From positions 24,966 through 88,965 of the forward strand of contig VIIQ02000727.1 of NCBI GenBank assembly GCA_007449985.2: a stretch of 64,000 nt of DNA, written 5' to 3'. The DNA is from Desmodesmus armatus. Lineage: Eukaryota; Chlorophyta; Chlorophyceae; Sphaeropleales; Scenedesmaceae. Of this stretch, positions 24,551-36,019 are shown in pieces. Each line of letters starts with the position of its first letter. Position 1 is the stretch's first letter. Both the position numbers and the translations under genes were made by a program. The notes under the pieces are model-generated. The model was not told the origin of the DNA and did no database searches. It worked only from the letters and a program-made list of their open reading frames with translations.

Positions 24551-24760
24551 GGCTTGATCCGTCTGCTTCTGCTGCCCAGCAAGCAGTGCAGTCTGTATCA
24601 CCACCACATGTACAACAGCAACAGCAGCAACCTCCAGCGCTTCGGCCAGCAGGCCACCTCCTCTACCTGCAGCAACAGCAGCAGAAGCAGCAGCAGCAGC
24701 AGGCCACACAAGAAGCACAGGCAGCAAGACAGGCTCAGCGCCAACAGCACCAACAACACC

Positions 24761-24797
<37 letters not shown>

Positions 24798-27037
24798 TTT
24801 GACGTCCCCGGTGTCGTACGTCGCTGCTCAGACGCACCCCAAGCGGCTTGCTGGCAGCCTCATTGCCTGCTTTGGCCTGCACAGTCACCAGCTGCTGTTT
24901 GCCTCTGGGCCCATGGCCCTAGCAGCAGCTCTCAAGGGGGTGGCGACAGTACGTGGGATGGTGACGGCTGCTGCTGCTGCTGCTGCTGGTGGGGCGCAAG
25001 GGGAGCCGGCCTACAACATACTGTTGCAGGTGCGCTGAGCTTGTAAACCACTTGTGAACTTCTTGTTGAAAGCTGGTGTTCGCAGGGTTTGGGGCGTAGG
25101 TCTCAATCATGTAGGGTTGCAACTAATAGGTGCTTCGGGTGGCACAGCATACTGATCAATACAGAGGCACCGTGTGTCAGGAGCATGGGGTCAGGCAAGG
25201 GAGGTGGGGGTCACAGCTGGACGGCAAGCTCAAGGCCTACTCTGTGTTGCTTGTGTGTGCAACTGCTGTGTTGCAGACGATGCCAGTGGCGCTTTCACTG
25301 TGCATTGATGACTGCACAGGCATGCCGTGTATTCTGCGGCGGCCTTGTATCTTTTCTGTGTACATACCATCACCAGCCCACTCGCTGCGACGAGTGGGGA
25401 GTGTTGTCAAACGCTTGACTGTACCCCCGGCACAAAGCCCTCATCAGCAGCCTTCATGTGGACATGTGTTTCACCCTATGCTACTGCCTTCTGCGCCCTG
25501 CTTTCCCACCCCCAGCCCACCATCAGGTCAAGGGCGGCTGGCCGCAGCGCCTACGCACTTGACTCGCGTCATCAGCATCACTCATGTACTCTCCAGCTGC
25601 CTGTCCTGCCTTTTTGGGTGTTTCCTACCGCCAATCCTCTGTCACTCTCTGGGCGTGTGACTGTTGCTAGTGCCAGCGTGCAGCTAGGCAACCACCCGTT
25701 CACTTGCCAACCACTGACGCCACAGTGTTTGTTTGTTCTCTTTTGTTATCCTGTCCCATCCCCAGCCCACCATCAGGTCTAGGGCTGCTGGCCGCAGCGC
25801 CTATGCACTTCAGCATCACTCATGTACTCTCCAGCTGCCTGTCCTGCCTTTGTGGGTGTTTCCTACCACCAGCCCTCTGTCACTCTCTGGGCGTGTGACT
25901 GTTGCTAGTGCCAGCGTGCAGCTAGGCAACCACCCGTTCACTTATCAACCACTGATGCCACGGTGTTTGTTTGTTCTCTCATGTTGTCCTGTCCACCCCC
26001 AGCCCACCATCAGGTCTAGGGCTGCTGGCCGCAGCGCCTATGCACTTCAGCATCACTCATGTACTCTCCAGCTGCCTGTCCTGCCTTTGTGGGTGTTTCC
26101 TACCACCAGCCCTCTGTCACTCTCTGGGCGTGTGACTGTTGCTAGTGCCAGCGTGCAGCTAGGCAACCACCCGTTCACTTATCAACCACTGATGCCACGG
26201 TGTTTGTTTGTTCTCTCATGTTGTCCTGTCCACCCCCAGCCCACCATCAGGTCTAGGGCGGCTTGCCGCAGTGCCTACGCACTCGACTCGCGTCATCAGC
26301 ATCACTCATGTACTCTCCAGCTGCCTGTCCTGCCTTTGTGGGTGTTTCCTACCGCCTACCCTCTGTCACTCTCTGGGCGTGTGACTGTTGCTAGTGCCAG
26401 CGCGCTGCTAGCCAACCACCCGTTCACTTGCCAACCACTGACGCCACAGTGTTTGTTGCTTCTCTCATGTTGTCCTGTCCACCCCCAGCCCACCATCAGG
26501 TCCAGGGCGGCTGGCCGCAGTGCTTACGCACTCGACATTGCAAAGGTCGGCCCCCTGCCCCTCCCAGCCGCCGGCACAACCCGCGACAAGGGACCCAACG
26601 CAGCCAACGCGGCCATGCTGCACATCACCAGCAGCAGCAACGAGTACACAGCAGCGCGCAACCTTGTGGAAAACATGCCGAAGCGCGGACAGACGGTTCT
26701 GCGGGTGGCGGGGCCCTATGCGATCGAGAATGCGGTTCTCGCCATCGCGTTGGCTCGGCCCATGATGGTTGCGGCATGGGGTCAGGACTTAGCGGTGCTG
26801 GCAATGTGGAATGCGAACAAGGCGTACGGCGGTTCGAAGACTGGGTTGTTGTTGAGTGTTTTTCGCTGTGCTGTAGGCTCGTTCCCGCCCGAGGTGCAGA
26901 TTGCCCCTCCAGATGTTCCTCCTGAGCAGCAGGCGGAGTTGTGGCAGAGGGTTCGGGCAGCGCAGCAGCGGCGGTGGAAGCGGTATAAGCAGCGGCAGCA
27001 GAAGCTGCAGCAGCAGCAGGATGAGCCAACTAGCTGA
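23512..27037 (+). CDS. PolyGln protein with two SpoVS-like domains
   Basis: Function unknown; SpoVS is a small Alba-like fold best known from bacterial sporulation. Exon 1 runs to 25029 (donor GTGCGC). It is mostly Gln, Ala and Ser runs, ending in a first SpoVS-like stretch (SYVAAQTHPKRLAGSLIACF, ASGPMALAAALKGVATVRGM). A second exon probably begins at 25277 after GTTGCAG; its end is unresolved. The last exon starts at 26489 after CACCCCCAG and stops at TGA 27037. It carries the clearest domain: MLHITSSSNEYTAARNLVE, QTVLRVAGPYAIENAVLAIA, GQDLAVLAMW, TGLLLSVFRC. The tail is basic and Gln-rich (RRWKRYKQRQQK). The 5' end is open: 23512 is not ATG, and an acceptor at 23579 (CTGCCTGCAG) suggests an earlier exon. 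The intron before the last exon is filled by a tandem array of its own junction. Confidence 0.65.
25490..26530 (+). repeat. 237-250 bp tandem array carrying five copies of an acceptor/exon start
   Basis: The segment CCCAG plus PTIRSRAAGRSAYAL codons begins at 25516, 25766, 26003, 26240 and 26489; spacings are 250, 237, 237 and 249 bp. Only the last continues into the SpoVS exon. Units of 237 and 249 bp are multiples of three, so an unbroken frame (25733-27037) runs through the array although it is probably intronic. Confidence 0.9.
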
Positions 27038-27099
27038 GCTGCTGGGTTGTTACAACACGGTGTTGCAAATCCATACATGAGTGTGCTCGGTCAATACAG

Positions 27100-27405
27100 C
27101 TTTGAGCAGTGTGGCAACTGGTTTTGGTGTGAAAGGGACGTTTGTGCCGCTGTTTGATGGGGCCCCTGTTGATGCGAGGGCTTTATTGGCCATCGGCGGT
27201 GCTGTGGTTGGTGTTGACCCAATTGGGTCGTATAAGAGTGAGAACCCGTTGTATTTTTGCTGTACCTACTGCATGACTCAGGCTGTATCTAGTTTGCCCC
27301 TTTGATTGAACATATCTGACCTCCAGGTGGGGCGGCAAGAGCATTTGCCCTTGCAAGGATCCAAGTTTCAGGGGCCACGACAGAAGAATGCTTGGCAGTG
27401 AGAAG
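27100..27405 (+). other. Candidate exon pair of an unknown gene
   Basis: Two segments join in phase: 27100-27237 (after AATACAG, donor GTGAGA) and 27327-27405 (after CTCCAG, donor GTAAGG). They read ATGFGVKGTFVPLFDGAP, VVGVDPIGSYK, then SGAARAFALARIQVSGATT. The composition looks like real protein and loosely recalls the SpoVS-like pattern. It lies just past the stop of the preceding gene, and no upstream or downstream partner exon was identified. Confidence 0.35.
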
Positions 27406-28731
27406 GTAAGGCAGCAAGCAGCCGCACGTCTTTCAAAGTTTGAAGAGCCCCTTGCGTTAACCAATCATGCACTTGAGCATGTTCAACTGAGTGGCTCAGC
27501 CAACAACATCCTGCCACTCTTGCGCAGCACAGCAAGGAGCCAGCAAACTGCCCAGCTGCTGCAAGTCGGTCAGCGAGCCACCAACCACGTACGGCATATC
27601 TGTCTAGCTAGCTGTCTGTAGACGTACATGCCTGGCACGAAAGGGCTCATGGGTTTCAGCATAGCTGGCTATTTGCAGCAGCGGCAAGGTTGCTGTGCGT
27701 CCGACGGTTGGGTGTGACTACATTTGCAGGGAGCAGGACCAACGTGCTAGCTGGAAAGAGGTGGAAGGGCAGGCGTGGTTTTATACCTCGACATGTCAAA
27801 CTGCTTCAGCCGAATGTCAAGCTGCTATTTCACTGCCTCGGCAAAATATGTCCAAAAGCTTCAATACCAACCACTCTTTCAATTGTGGAGGTACCTGTCG
27901 CAATATTGCTTGTGTGCCACGTGGCATGCTGTCCAGCGGCGCCCGCCATTCTGACGTGAGCGCGCGAGAGCAGTCAATAGCTTGATATGGCTTGAGTATT
28001 ATCTATTTCAAACACCGTACGGTGAGTGCATGGCTCCGTCTGGATGTTTCTCAGGACAGGTGGCACAATCGTCCTAGGTGCAAGTGTACAGTCCACATGT
28101 AGAGGCTCGAAGCTCTCACGAGATGATTCAAGATTGACCCTCTTGGCTACACAGTCAAGCGGGTGTCGGTTGCCAGGTGTCAGTTGCCTGCTCAACCATG
28201 CAGCTGCAGCTGCACGACAGCTGGCTGATGCTGATCCAAGCTGAGCACCCCAACAAGCTCAGCAAGGAAAAAAGAAGAGTGTTCAGAGCATCTGCGGAGA
28301 TATCTGAACACTGCTGCCATGCTGCTGCCCTGCTACAGCATTTCAAGGGATCGCCTGGGCATGACCAGCCTGGAAGCACACATCAGTGGGGCCCAGCTGG
28401 GCAAGTCCAAGTAGTGCCCGACCTCAGGCTGAGCAGCTGGGCAACTTCAAGTAGTAGTACTACCGGAGCCTCTGCTTACGTCAGCACTAAGGTAACAGAG
28501 CAGCAGCAGCTCATACCGCTTCACGCAGGGGGTGCCATGTTTTAGTGCTGCTGTGTGCTGCTGTCGCCGGTCAGGGTTTCAGACTGTAGAATGGCCCTCT
28601 CAGAGGCTATAGTCACTGCAGCGCCTACAATGTGCGTAGACTGCTACTGTAGCTCAGCAGTTCGGTCACCTATAGCGTGGCTGCTTGCGTCGCAAGTAAC
28701 TGCTGCAACTGCTTCTTTGTTGCTGTGCAGG
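27406..28731. other. Intergenic stretch upstream of the LRR gene
   Basis: No gene is supported. TTGCTGTGCAG directly before the ATG at 28732 resembles an acceptor, so a 5'-UTR intron may lie here. Confidence 0.4.
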
Positions 28732-30685
28732 ATGGCAAGTGAGCCAGCATCGTCATGGCTGCTGGTGCTGCCAGACAGTTGCCTGCTGGTTGTACTACAG
28801 CATGTTGCAGACAGCGACCAGCGCAGCCTGTTCAATGCCGCCAGGGCGCACAGCAAGCTGCATCAGATAGCTAAGACAGCACTTCACAGCATTGCAATCA
28901 AGTGCGCCCCACCGCAGGCGGACAGTATGCTGGAGTACCTTGAAAAGCATGGTCAGCACGTTGAGCACCTTTCCCTTGAGGTTGAGAGAGTGCCAGCACC
29001 GAGGTGGCAACACAACACACAGACAGTGTCCATACGCCAGCTGGCACCCAACTTGAAGCTGAGCAGCTTGCTTCTAACCCACTTGCAGCTGCAGCTGCAG
29101 CCAGGCCTGGGGTTTCAGGGCTTGCTGGGGGCTGCTGCTAGGGTAGCAGCCCTCAAGCAGCTCGAGGATTGTCAGCTCCTTGACCGTGACCGATCTGAGA
29201 TGCTAGCAGCAGCACTGTCACTCCTGCCAACTGGGCTGGAGCACCTGAGCATCAGGTCACTGAGTGTCAACAACAACAAACTTGCGCGATTCCCAACTGG
29301 CCCGTTGGAGCGGCTCCAGCACCTTACGTTCCTTGACCTGGCTGGCAATGATCTGCAGGGCCCTGACGAGGCCAGCCCTGCCCTGCAGCCCCTGCAGGCG
29401 CTGACCGCGCTCATGGACCTGCGCTTGGACAGCACCGGCAGTTCGCAGCGTGATGTTGTTGTTGCGGCAAACATGCTGTCGGGAGCGTGCCACCTTACGC
29501 GCCTGGAACTGCATGTGTGCGAGTATGAGCCAACTATTTTGGCTGGCAAGGCGCTGCTGCAGCACCTACGCCTCACTGGCTGTTCAGGAGTGGATGATGC
29601 AGGGCATGGGGCGCACTGTTCCGCGCTGCTGTCCCACCTGCAGCCCTTGCAGCAGCTGACTTACCTAAACTTGGCGGGCTACACTGCTGAGGATGGCAAC
29701 CCTCCTGCAGCAGCCTATGCGGCGCTGACAGCCAGCAGCAAGCTGCAGGTTCTCAATCTCTTTGGTTGCACGTTGCCAGCAGGTGTGTGGCAGCACATGT
29801 TCCCTGCTGGCAGGCAGCTGCCACAACTGGAGAGCCTCATCCTCAGTGGTATACTGGAGCCTCCAGTTGCGCAATCAAGCTGTTTTGCAACAGTGCCGGA
29901 CGGAGCCCTCCTTGTCAGCTGCTGCCCTGGCTTGCAGCGTCTCAGCATGAACGAGTTGCACTGCAGTGAAGCGCTGCTGGCCCCATTGCAAGGCCTGGAA
30001 AGACTGCAGAGCTTGAACGTCGGTGACCCCTACGCAACAACTGCAGGGGGCTTGCAGGCAGTGTGTGGGCTAAAAGGACTGAGGGAATTATCTCTGGCTG
30101 CCCCCCGGACTGCAGACGCGCTGCTGTTGTTGCAGCTGACACAGCTGCAGCACCTGACAGACCTGCGCTACTGGGGCCCAGGGAAGGCTGCCATGGGGAA
30201 TGACAGCTTGCGCATCACTTTTGACTGCAAGGTAGGTCGAAAGAGGCTTTCAGTGCCTGTTTTGTGTGCCATTCACTGCTGCAAAACTGGGGTGCTCCCT
30301 GTTCTGATCACTATATCAAAACTTTCAATGCTAGTGCCTTGCCTTGCATGTGCCACATGTGACAGACTCAACAAGCAACGCTTGCTGCCATGCATGCGCA
30401 TCGCAAGCAACAGCTTGCCCCGTATCATGCTGGGGCCCATACCCTACTGGGATCGCTCAGCAGCCTCAAGGTAGTATCTCACGGCATGTTACAGATCATC
30501 TGTGACACGGTGTCACTCACTGTGCTGCATGCGAGACGCTACTGCGACTGTAATGCTCTTTGCAGGACCCTGGAGATGAGCCCGTTTGGCACCAAATTCT
30601 CCAGCACCATCTGCAACATCCTGAACCTGAAGTTGCACAGCAGGCGGCAGCAGCTCTGGCAGAGGGACGTGGTGCAGCAGCCTGA
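28732..30685 (+). CDS. F-box-like leucine-rich-repeat protein (539 aa)
   Basis: Likely a substrate adaptor or scaffold; the exact role is unknown. Two exons: 28732-30231 (500 codons, donor GTAGGT after TTTGACTGCAAG) and 30566-30685 (acceptor CTCTTTGCAG, 39 codons plus TGA). The phase is 0 on both sides and the total closes in frame. Residues 1-45 look like an F-box (LPDSCLLVVLQHVADSDQRS, FNAARAHSKLHQ). The rest is irregular LRRs with repeated L..LQPLQ.LT.L..L.L patterns (LERLQHLTFLDLAGNDLQG, LLSHLQPLQQLTYLNLAGY, LTQLQHLTDLRYWGPG). The new C-terminal exon adds DPGDEPVWHQILQHHLQ and an Ala-rich tail. The start is the ATG shared with the broken minus-strand paralogue at 9865. This copy has no polyGln insert and no lesion. 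Confidence 0.88.
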
Positions 30686-30742
30686 GGTCAACAGCACAGC
30701 GTGTGCTTGTACACATAGGTCACAAGCCTTCAGCAGTGGTGT

Positions 30743-30747
30743 GTAAC
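30743..30747 (+). terminator. Probable TGTAA polyadenylation signal
   Basis: TGTAA lies 58 nt after the LRR gene stop. Green algae commonly use TGTAA in place of AATAAA; placement is right for a short 3' UTR. Confidence 0.5.
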
Positions 30748-32136
30748 ACACAGCAGTGCACACACATTGGCGTACAATGGTTATGTGACACAGGCTCCAA
30801 CCTGTCAGCGCCCATGCTCTGCCGGGCTGCAATGGTGATGTTGGTAGCGCTGAGTCTTAGTGCAGTGGACCTTCTCAGCAGGAGGGCTCGCTGGCTGGTG
30901 TCCACCACACCGGTGCACCGGTGTTGGCAGCGTGCCATGTGTGTTCTGTTGGCATCCTCTCCTCAAATGCTGCCAGCGTGTATATGTACTGTCGTTGCCA
31001 GTGTACTGTACTATCGTTGGGTGGGTATGCCGTGTGGGTGGGAGGGGCCTCCTCAATTGACCAAAACTTCGGGGCTGGCAGCTGCGTTTGACAGGGTGTT
31101 ATAGAGTGCATCCACCAACCATGGTCCAGGTGGGGGTTCAACTGGCCTTACTACCCATGACTCTAAATTGACCTGACATTCACCCGACCTTCATGCCAAT
31201 GGACATGTCGTTTAAATGTGGAAAGAGAAGTGCAGTGCTGCTTCATCAGCGTATATGCTTATAATTCTTGCCAACGAGGCCGCTCCGGCCTCAGTACTGC
31301 AAGTCGCACTTGCTTCAACGTCGGCGCCGGCTGCGCGCACGGCTCCGAACCATGCGGGTTGCATTCAAGCATTTGGGATCCGCACTGCGTGCAGTTGATA
31401 CAAAAAACGATTTACCAGTACTGAACACGTGCGCGGTCCTCTCGAACTGCCCGCTGGCCCAGCTAGGCTAGGACCAGCACACACAGTGCCACAACGGCAT
31501 CCCAACGTAGCCCTTGTGGTGCAGCAGGCGGAGGCGACGTGCATGATCCGATCATAGCAGTGACTGTTGCAAACCACTGTTGCAGCTGGCTAGTAGCACA
31601 CACTGCCCTGCCACCGTATACCAGCCTGCACCAGTACTGTGTGTGCAGCCATCCGCACATGCATTCCGATTGCAGTGACTGCCGGCCACAAAAAGAAACA
31701 CCAGCAAAAATAAGATCACGACATCAAATTCAGTGGCGGTTGCATTGGAGGTGCCGCCACCCAGAGCGTGCTTTTACAAGGCACGTGCAACCCATCCCTT
31801 GCTCCTTTGTCTTCACAACATAATGCGCCACCACATCGCCTACATCTAGCCTTGCTCAAATTTCCATCAAGCGTTTCAACCAGCTGCCGCCAAGGCTGCA
31901 CCTCACCCCGACAGGTTCTCACTGGAAGCTGCAGCCAGGCCGGCGCCATGGCTGCCTGAGCGTACTGAGAGCTGCTGCCAGCAGGCGTGCCAGCTGAGCA
32001 GCCGCTGCTGCTGAGGCTCACAGCAGCTGCAGCTCAAGCACTGTGTGCTGCTATGCAGCGCAATCATGAGGGGCTAGCACAGCTCAGAGCTGTCATGCCA
32101 GCGCAGCCATGCATCTCCAACACAAGGGCAAGAGAG
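30748..32136. other. Intergenic stretch with a decayed gene fragment
   Basis: Apart from the GT31 3'-end copy at 31735-31875, only motif-free short frames are seen. The two genes on either side converge here, so both 3' UTRs should lie within it. Confidence 0.45.
31735..31875 (-). pseudogene. Decayed copy of the GT31 gene 3' end
   Basis: Plus-strand sequence here matches 32140-32290 with many substitutions and small indels. Shared landmarks include TCAGTGGCGG, GCCACCCA, AGCGTGCT, CAAGGCACGTG and ACATCTAGCCT. On the minus strand both read GARDG.HVPC.STLWVAAP in a non-coding frame, so this is a local duplicate of the last ~45 codons and 3' flank, no longer coding. Confidence 0.7.
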
Positions 32137-33148
32137 TCAGTGGCGGCCGCATAGCGGGTGCGGCCACCCAAAGCGTGCTGCCACAAGGCACGTGAACTCC
32201 ATCCCTAGCTCCCGCGTCTTCACATAATGCGTCGACACCACCATACCCACATCTAGCCTGGGTGGATTGCCGCCACTCTGATTCAAACACTTCACTTCAG
32301 TCAAAAACCTGGTCGAATGGACCCTGGTAATGTTGGCCGGCCAACAGCATCTACCAATAGTGATGTCATTCACGGCCTCTCCAACCTGACACAAAGGCGA
32401 GAACAGTACCGAGCCCAGCTGTTGCAGCGCGAGCCTGGTGAACAGCATCCCGGACCCTCCCGATGGGAATGCCAAGTTCCGGGGTTTGGTTCGGTTGGAG
32501 TGGATGTGTGAGACCAGCAGCGGGAGGTGCGCAGGCATCCCATGCAGGAACGACAGCAGCAGCGGCACATTCACAAATGTGTCATCGTCGACGTAAAACA
32601 CCCAGTCGAAGCTCTGTAAAACCGCGCTCCGCTCGTTCACCAGCCACCAGATAGACCGTAGGTGTCTCAGATTTGCCGCCTTTTTCCCCGATTGCTTCTT
32701 CAAGTTGAACCTGGCGTCCATACCATCGTCGATAGCAAGGGGTGGAAGTAACGTCACATTGAGGCCTGGGATCTCGGCCCCGCATAGAAGGATGACGCTT
32801 TCCGGGGGTACCCAGTGCAACCACCCCGCCACCATATCTGTCACGCGATGCGGCATGTCTTTGGAGCACATGACCACAAACAAAATTCGGTCCAGGCTTG
32901 GTGCTGCAGCTGGAGGGTTGAGGCTGTTGCTGTGGGAGCAGCAGGGATGCAGCAGCTTGGCTCGCAAGACATCTTCATAGACAAATGATGTGTCGGACTG
33001 CGGGGCAAGCGATGCTAGCCATTCTCTGGGGCAATTGCAGGTGCTGCTGGTGCTGGTGCTGGTGCTGCTACTGCTACTGGTGCTGCTGCTGGGAGGTTGC
33101 GCCTGAATGCTGCTCCCTCTGCTGCTCCCGCTGCTCCCGCTCCCGCTC

Positions 33149-33179
<31 letters not shown>

Positions 33180-33509
33180 TTTGGAACAAGGCCAACGTAG
33201 GCGTGTAGGTGCTGGTCCCTGCGCACAGCAGACAAAACATGTTTTTGGTATCAACCAACAGCGTTGCAGAAGGTTTGCATAATTCTGAGCTTGTACTTTG
33301 TGCACAGCTGCATGCTGCTAACAGCACTTGGGGTAGGGACTGCCTGACTTCTGCCCACCTTGCAACCGCCCTAGCAGGAAAACACACGTGAACATCAACA
33401 GTGTTGCGTACATCGTGGGAATGAACACGCCTCGGGGCTTGGTTGCTTCCGCTATGTCTGTCAGCACGCCTCGGAGCCTCTTTGCCTCGGCATTGTCCAA
33501 CGTCCCCAT
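32137..33509 (-). CDS. Fringe/GT31-type glycosyltransferase, type II membrane protein (410 aa)
   Basis: Predicted Golgi beta-1,3-glycosyltransferase that transfers a sugar from a nucleotide donor; acceptor unknown. Two exons: 33509-33359 (donor GTGGGC) and 33218-32137 (acceptor GTGCGCAG); phase 1 joins exactly and gives 410 codons plus stop. Residues 1-28 are cytoplasmic and basic; about 29-48 (GVFIPTMYATLLMFTCVFLL) form a signal anchor. A Ser-rich stem coded by CTG triplets follows. The catalytic part starts near 150 (RILFVVMCSKDMPHRVTDMV). It has the metal-binding DXD motif in DWVFYVDDDTFVNVPLLLSF near residue 260, then FPSGGSGMLFTRLALQQL and NDITIGRCCW, all typical of the Fringe/C1GALT family. 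The start is the ATG nearest the anchor with matching phase. The related degraded fragment lies 260 bp beyond the stop. Confidence 0.88.
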
Positions 33510-35147
33510 GTTGATGCGCACGTTTATCGGTTTGAATTGTGTACGTTCCTCGTAGGGTTGGTGAGCAGGAGCGTTGTGCTCGCATGTATCATGGTTCGGG
33601 TCCGCCGAGGCAGTCGTCGGTCGGCCGAGGCAACCTTGCTTTCATCGATGCACAGCACACGAGGCCTACAGGGGCACACAGGTGGTATAAAAAAAAGTTC
33701 TAATGAGTGTGTAGGTTCCCAGATTGTGGTGCTGGGATTTGCGTCGCCGCAGCCGCTGTTGCAATGGCGGGGTCACTACGACTTCGTCGCACATGAGAAA
33801 TTGCGGAGGTGCAAGATTTATTAGGAAGTACTACATGATGTGGCTTTGGCGAGGGCCCCGCAAAGCTGATACCAGCAGCAGTAATATCTGACGGATACTA
33901 GTGGGCGAACACCACTGTGCAGCATCACTGGCCTTTGCAAGACGTCCGATCCACAAGGCTTGTGCCGCTAAGCGTCATACGCTGGGAGCTGACACCAGAC
34001 CCATCTGAGCAGGACCAGCAACACAAGACTCTATGGGCTACCCAGAGGCTTCACCGTCTGGCGTACATTGGTGCCATGGCAGATAGTGTCTACAATAGGT
34101 GCTGACTTTACATCGCCAAAAATGCAGCACAGGTTGCAAGCTGGTGTGTGCATGCAAGCTGCCGTCAATGCTGGACTCCAGCATCGACAGTGTAACTCCG
34201 GCTGCTGATGATGCTGGTTGCCTGCACCACCAACACCACCATCACCTGGGCGTGAGCTGTTGCTGTTTGCTGCTACTATGGATATACTGCTTCTCTTGTC
34301 CTAGGATCTCAATGTGTTACACTGAATGGGGGTTTCTGCCCCAGGGGTTTCTGGCCTCTCTTGAGCTGCTCGACTCCGACAGCAGATACTCACTCTACAA
34401 GAGGCAACTTTGAAAGTTAGGCATGCCTGCCAGGGACGCACTCCGGCACATGACCTTCGCACGGTCAGACACTCAACAAGCACATGACACAACTGTCATG
34501 CCCATTCAACCACTTGACAATTGGCCATCCTCATGTGGCATACTCACCCACTGCTGCTCAAGCTACTCTCAGCACGAACAAACACTCCAAGAGCCAATCG
34601 GACAGCAGCCGCAATTGGTCCTGACACGCATAATAGAACTGTAGTTGCACTTTGATGGCACCATGTCAAGGGGTCGCTATTCGGCATGTGTCCACTTCCA
34701 AAACAACGTATCACCATCTGCACTCATGCGCAGAGAGATGTCCCATATCACCCCCCCCTACACACACACAACCTCTTGTCAAGGTCTCTTACTTGAGGCA
34801 TACACCATGTCCACCCATGAGTTGTAGGGCGAACTTCTGTAGTACAAGTAAGTAAAGCTCAATGGTGTGTGACACCATCGCTGGTCAGGCTTGAGCCACC
34901 CCAAGGGCTTTGCAGAACGAAGGCCAAGTGCACTGAGGCTCCCATTGTCACAGTCACCACCTCCAACAACTTGTAGTTGGCATGCACGTCACTCTGATGC
35001 ATCGAGGTGCCACCACCCCACGCTACTCTTCCAATGCCCCCGTCACCACCTCTTCCTCAAGGCACAGCTCTCACGACGGTATACTCAAGCTAGCTCAAAA
35101 GGGCACATGATGTATCCCCAACATAGGGCTTGATGCCGCATGCCGCC

Positions 35148-35168
35148 CTTGCCAAGCGGCTTGGCAAG
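35148..35168. repeat. 21-nt perfect hairpin
   Basis: Arms of 10 nt (CTTGCCAAGC) pair around one base. The core GCCAAGCGGCTTGGC differs by one base from that of the hairpin at 1024-1050. Confidence 0.65.
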
Positions 35169-35973
35169 CATGGTTCAGGCAACATTCACGGCTTGGCCTT
35201 GGCCTTGGAACAACTTGGCGGCCATGTTGCCCATGCACCCACATGAGTCTGCAGTGCCCGCCACACTCCCTGACCTGCATTGGAGGCCATCGGGCGCCAC
35301 GCAGCTGCAAAGCTACCCCAGCCCCGTCTCTCCCAACCCACCTCTCACATCCCCAGACTGTCCCTTCCAGCCCAACTGCCATACTTAGTGTTTGTAATAC
35401 TCGTCAGTATACAAGTAAGTATCTTGTAAGTATCATAATTGAAAGCTGCAATGCACCACTAGCACTGATCATGGGTGGTAGAAGGTCAGCACCAGACCTG
35501 GACACCTCGACAACAACAACTGCCATGAGGGTTGTACCCACAAATGTACCTACTGAGCGGCCCCCACAACAAAAGGACGCTGCACTCACAGCATTTGCAG
35601 GCATCAAGCCCAAAAACAGTCATGAAGGCTTGAAGGGACCATGATAGCACACAATAAAAATGTGCAAGCCGCCCTCAAGGGCCCTGCATGACAGGACAAC
35701 AGTAGTGCGCGCTGATGGTGCCCTGATAGTGATCATACACCACATGCACTGAGGGTGCGCATAGCGTGTGCAGCTCTGGTCGTGTGGTCAAGTATACTGC
35801 CTTTCATGCCGTACCTTTCATGAATCGTGCATGCTTGCAGCCTGTCGTCAGGCGCTTTAACTTCTCCCAAAACAAAACCAAGGCCATGCTGCATATGATG
35901 CCACAGCATACTATCGTATTGGCCACTTGGCTGAATAGTGCAAGCACTCTGCTGGCATGCCCATACAATGCAT

Positions 35974-35976
<3 letters not shown>

Positions 35977-36016
<40 letters not shown>
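35977..36016 (+). repeat. (CA)n microsatellite
   Basis: Uninterrupted AC dinucleotides, about 20 units. Confidence 0.95.

Positions 36017-36019
<3 letters not shown>

Noticed and set aside
25733..27037. A 434-codon open frame through the tandem array, as one exon
   Set aside because: It stays open because the unit lengths are multiples of three; the repeated part starts with an acceptor each time and only the last copy joins the SpoVS domain. I treat the array as intronic.
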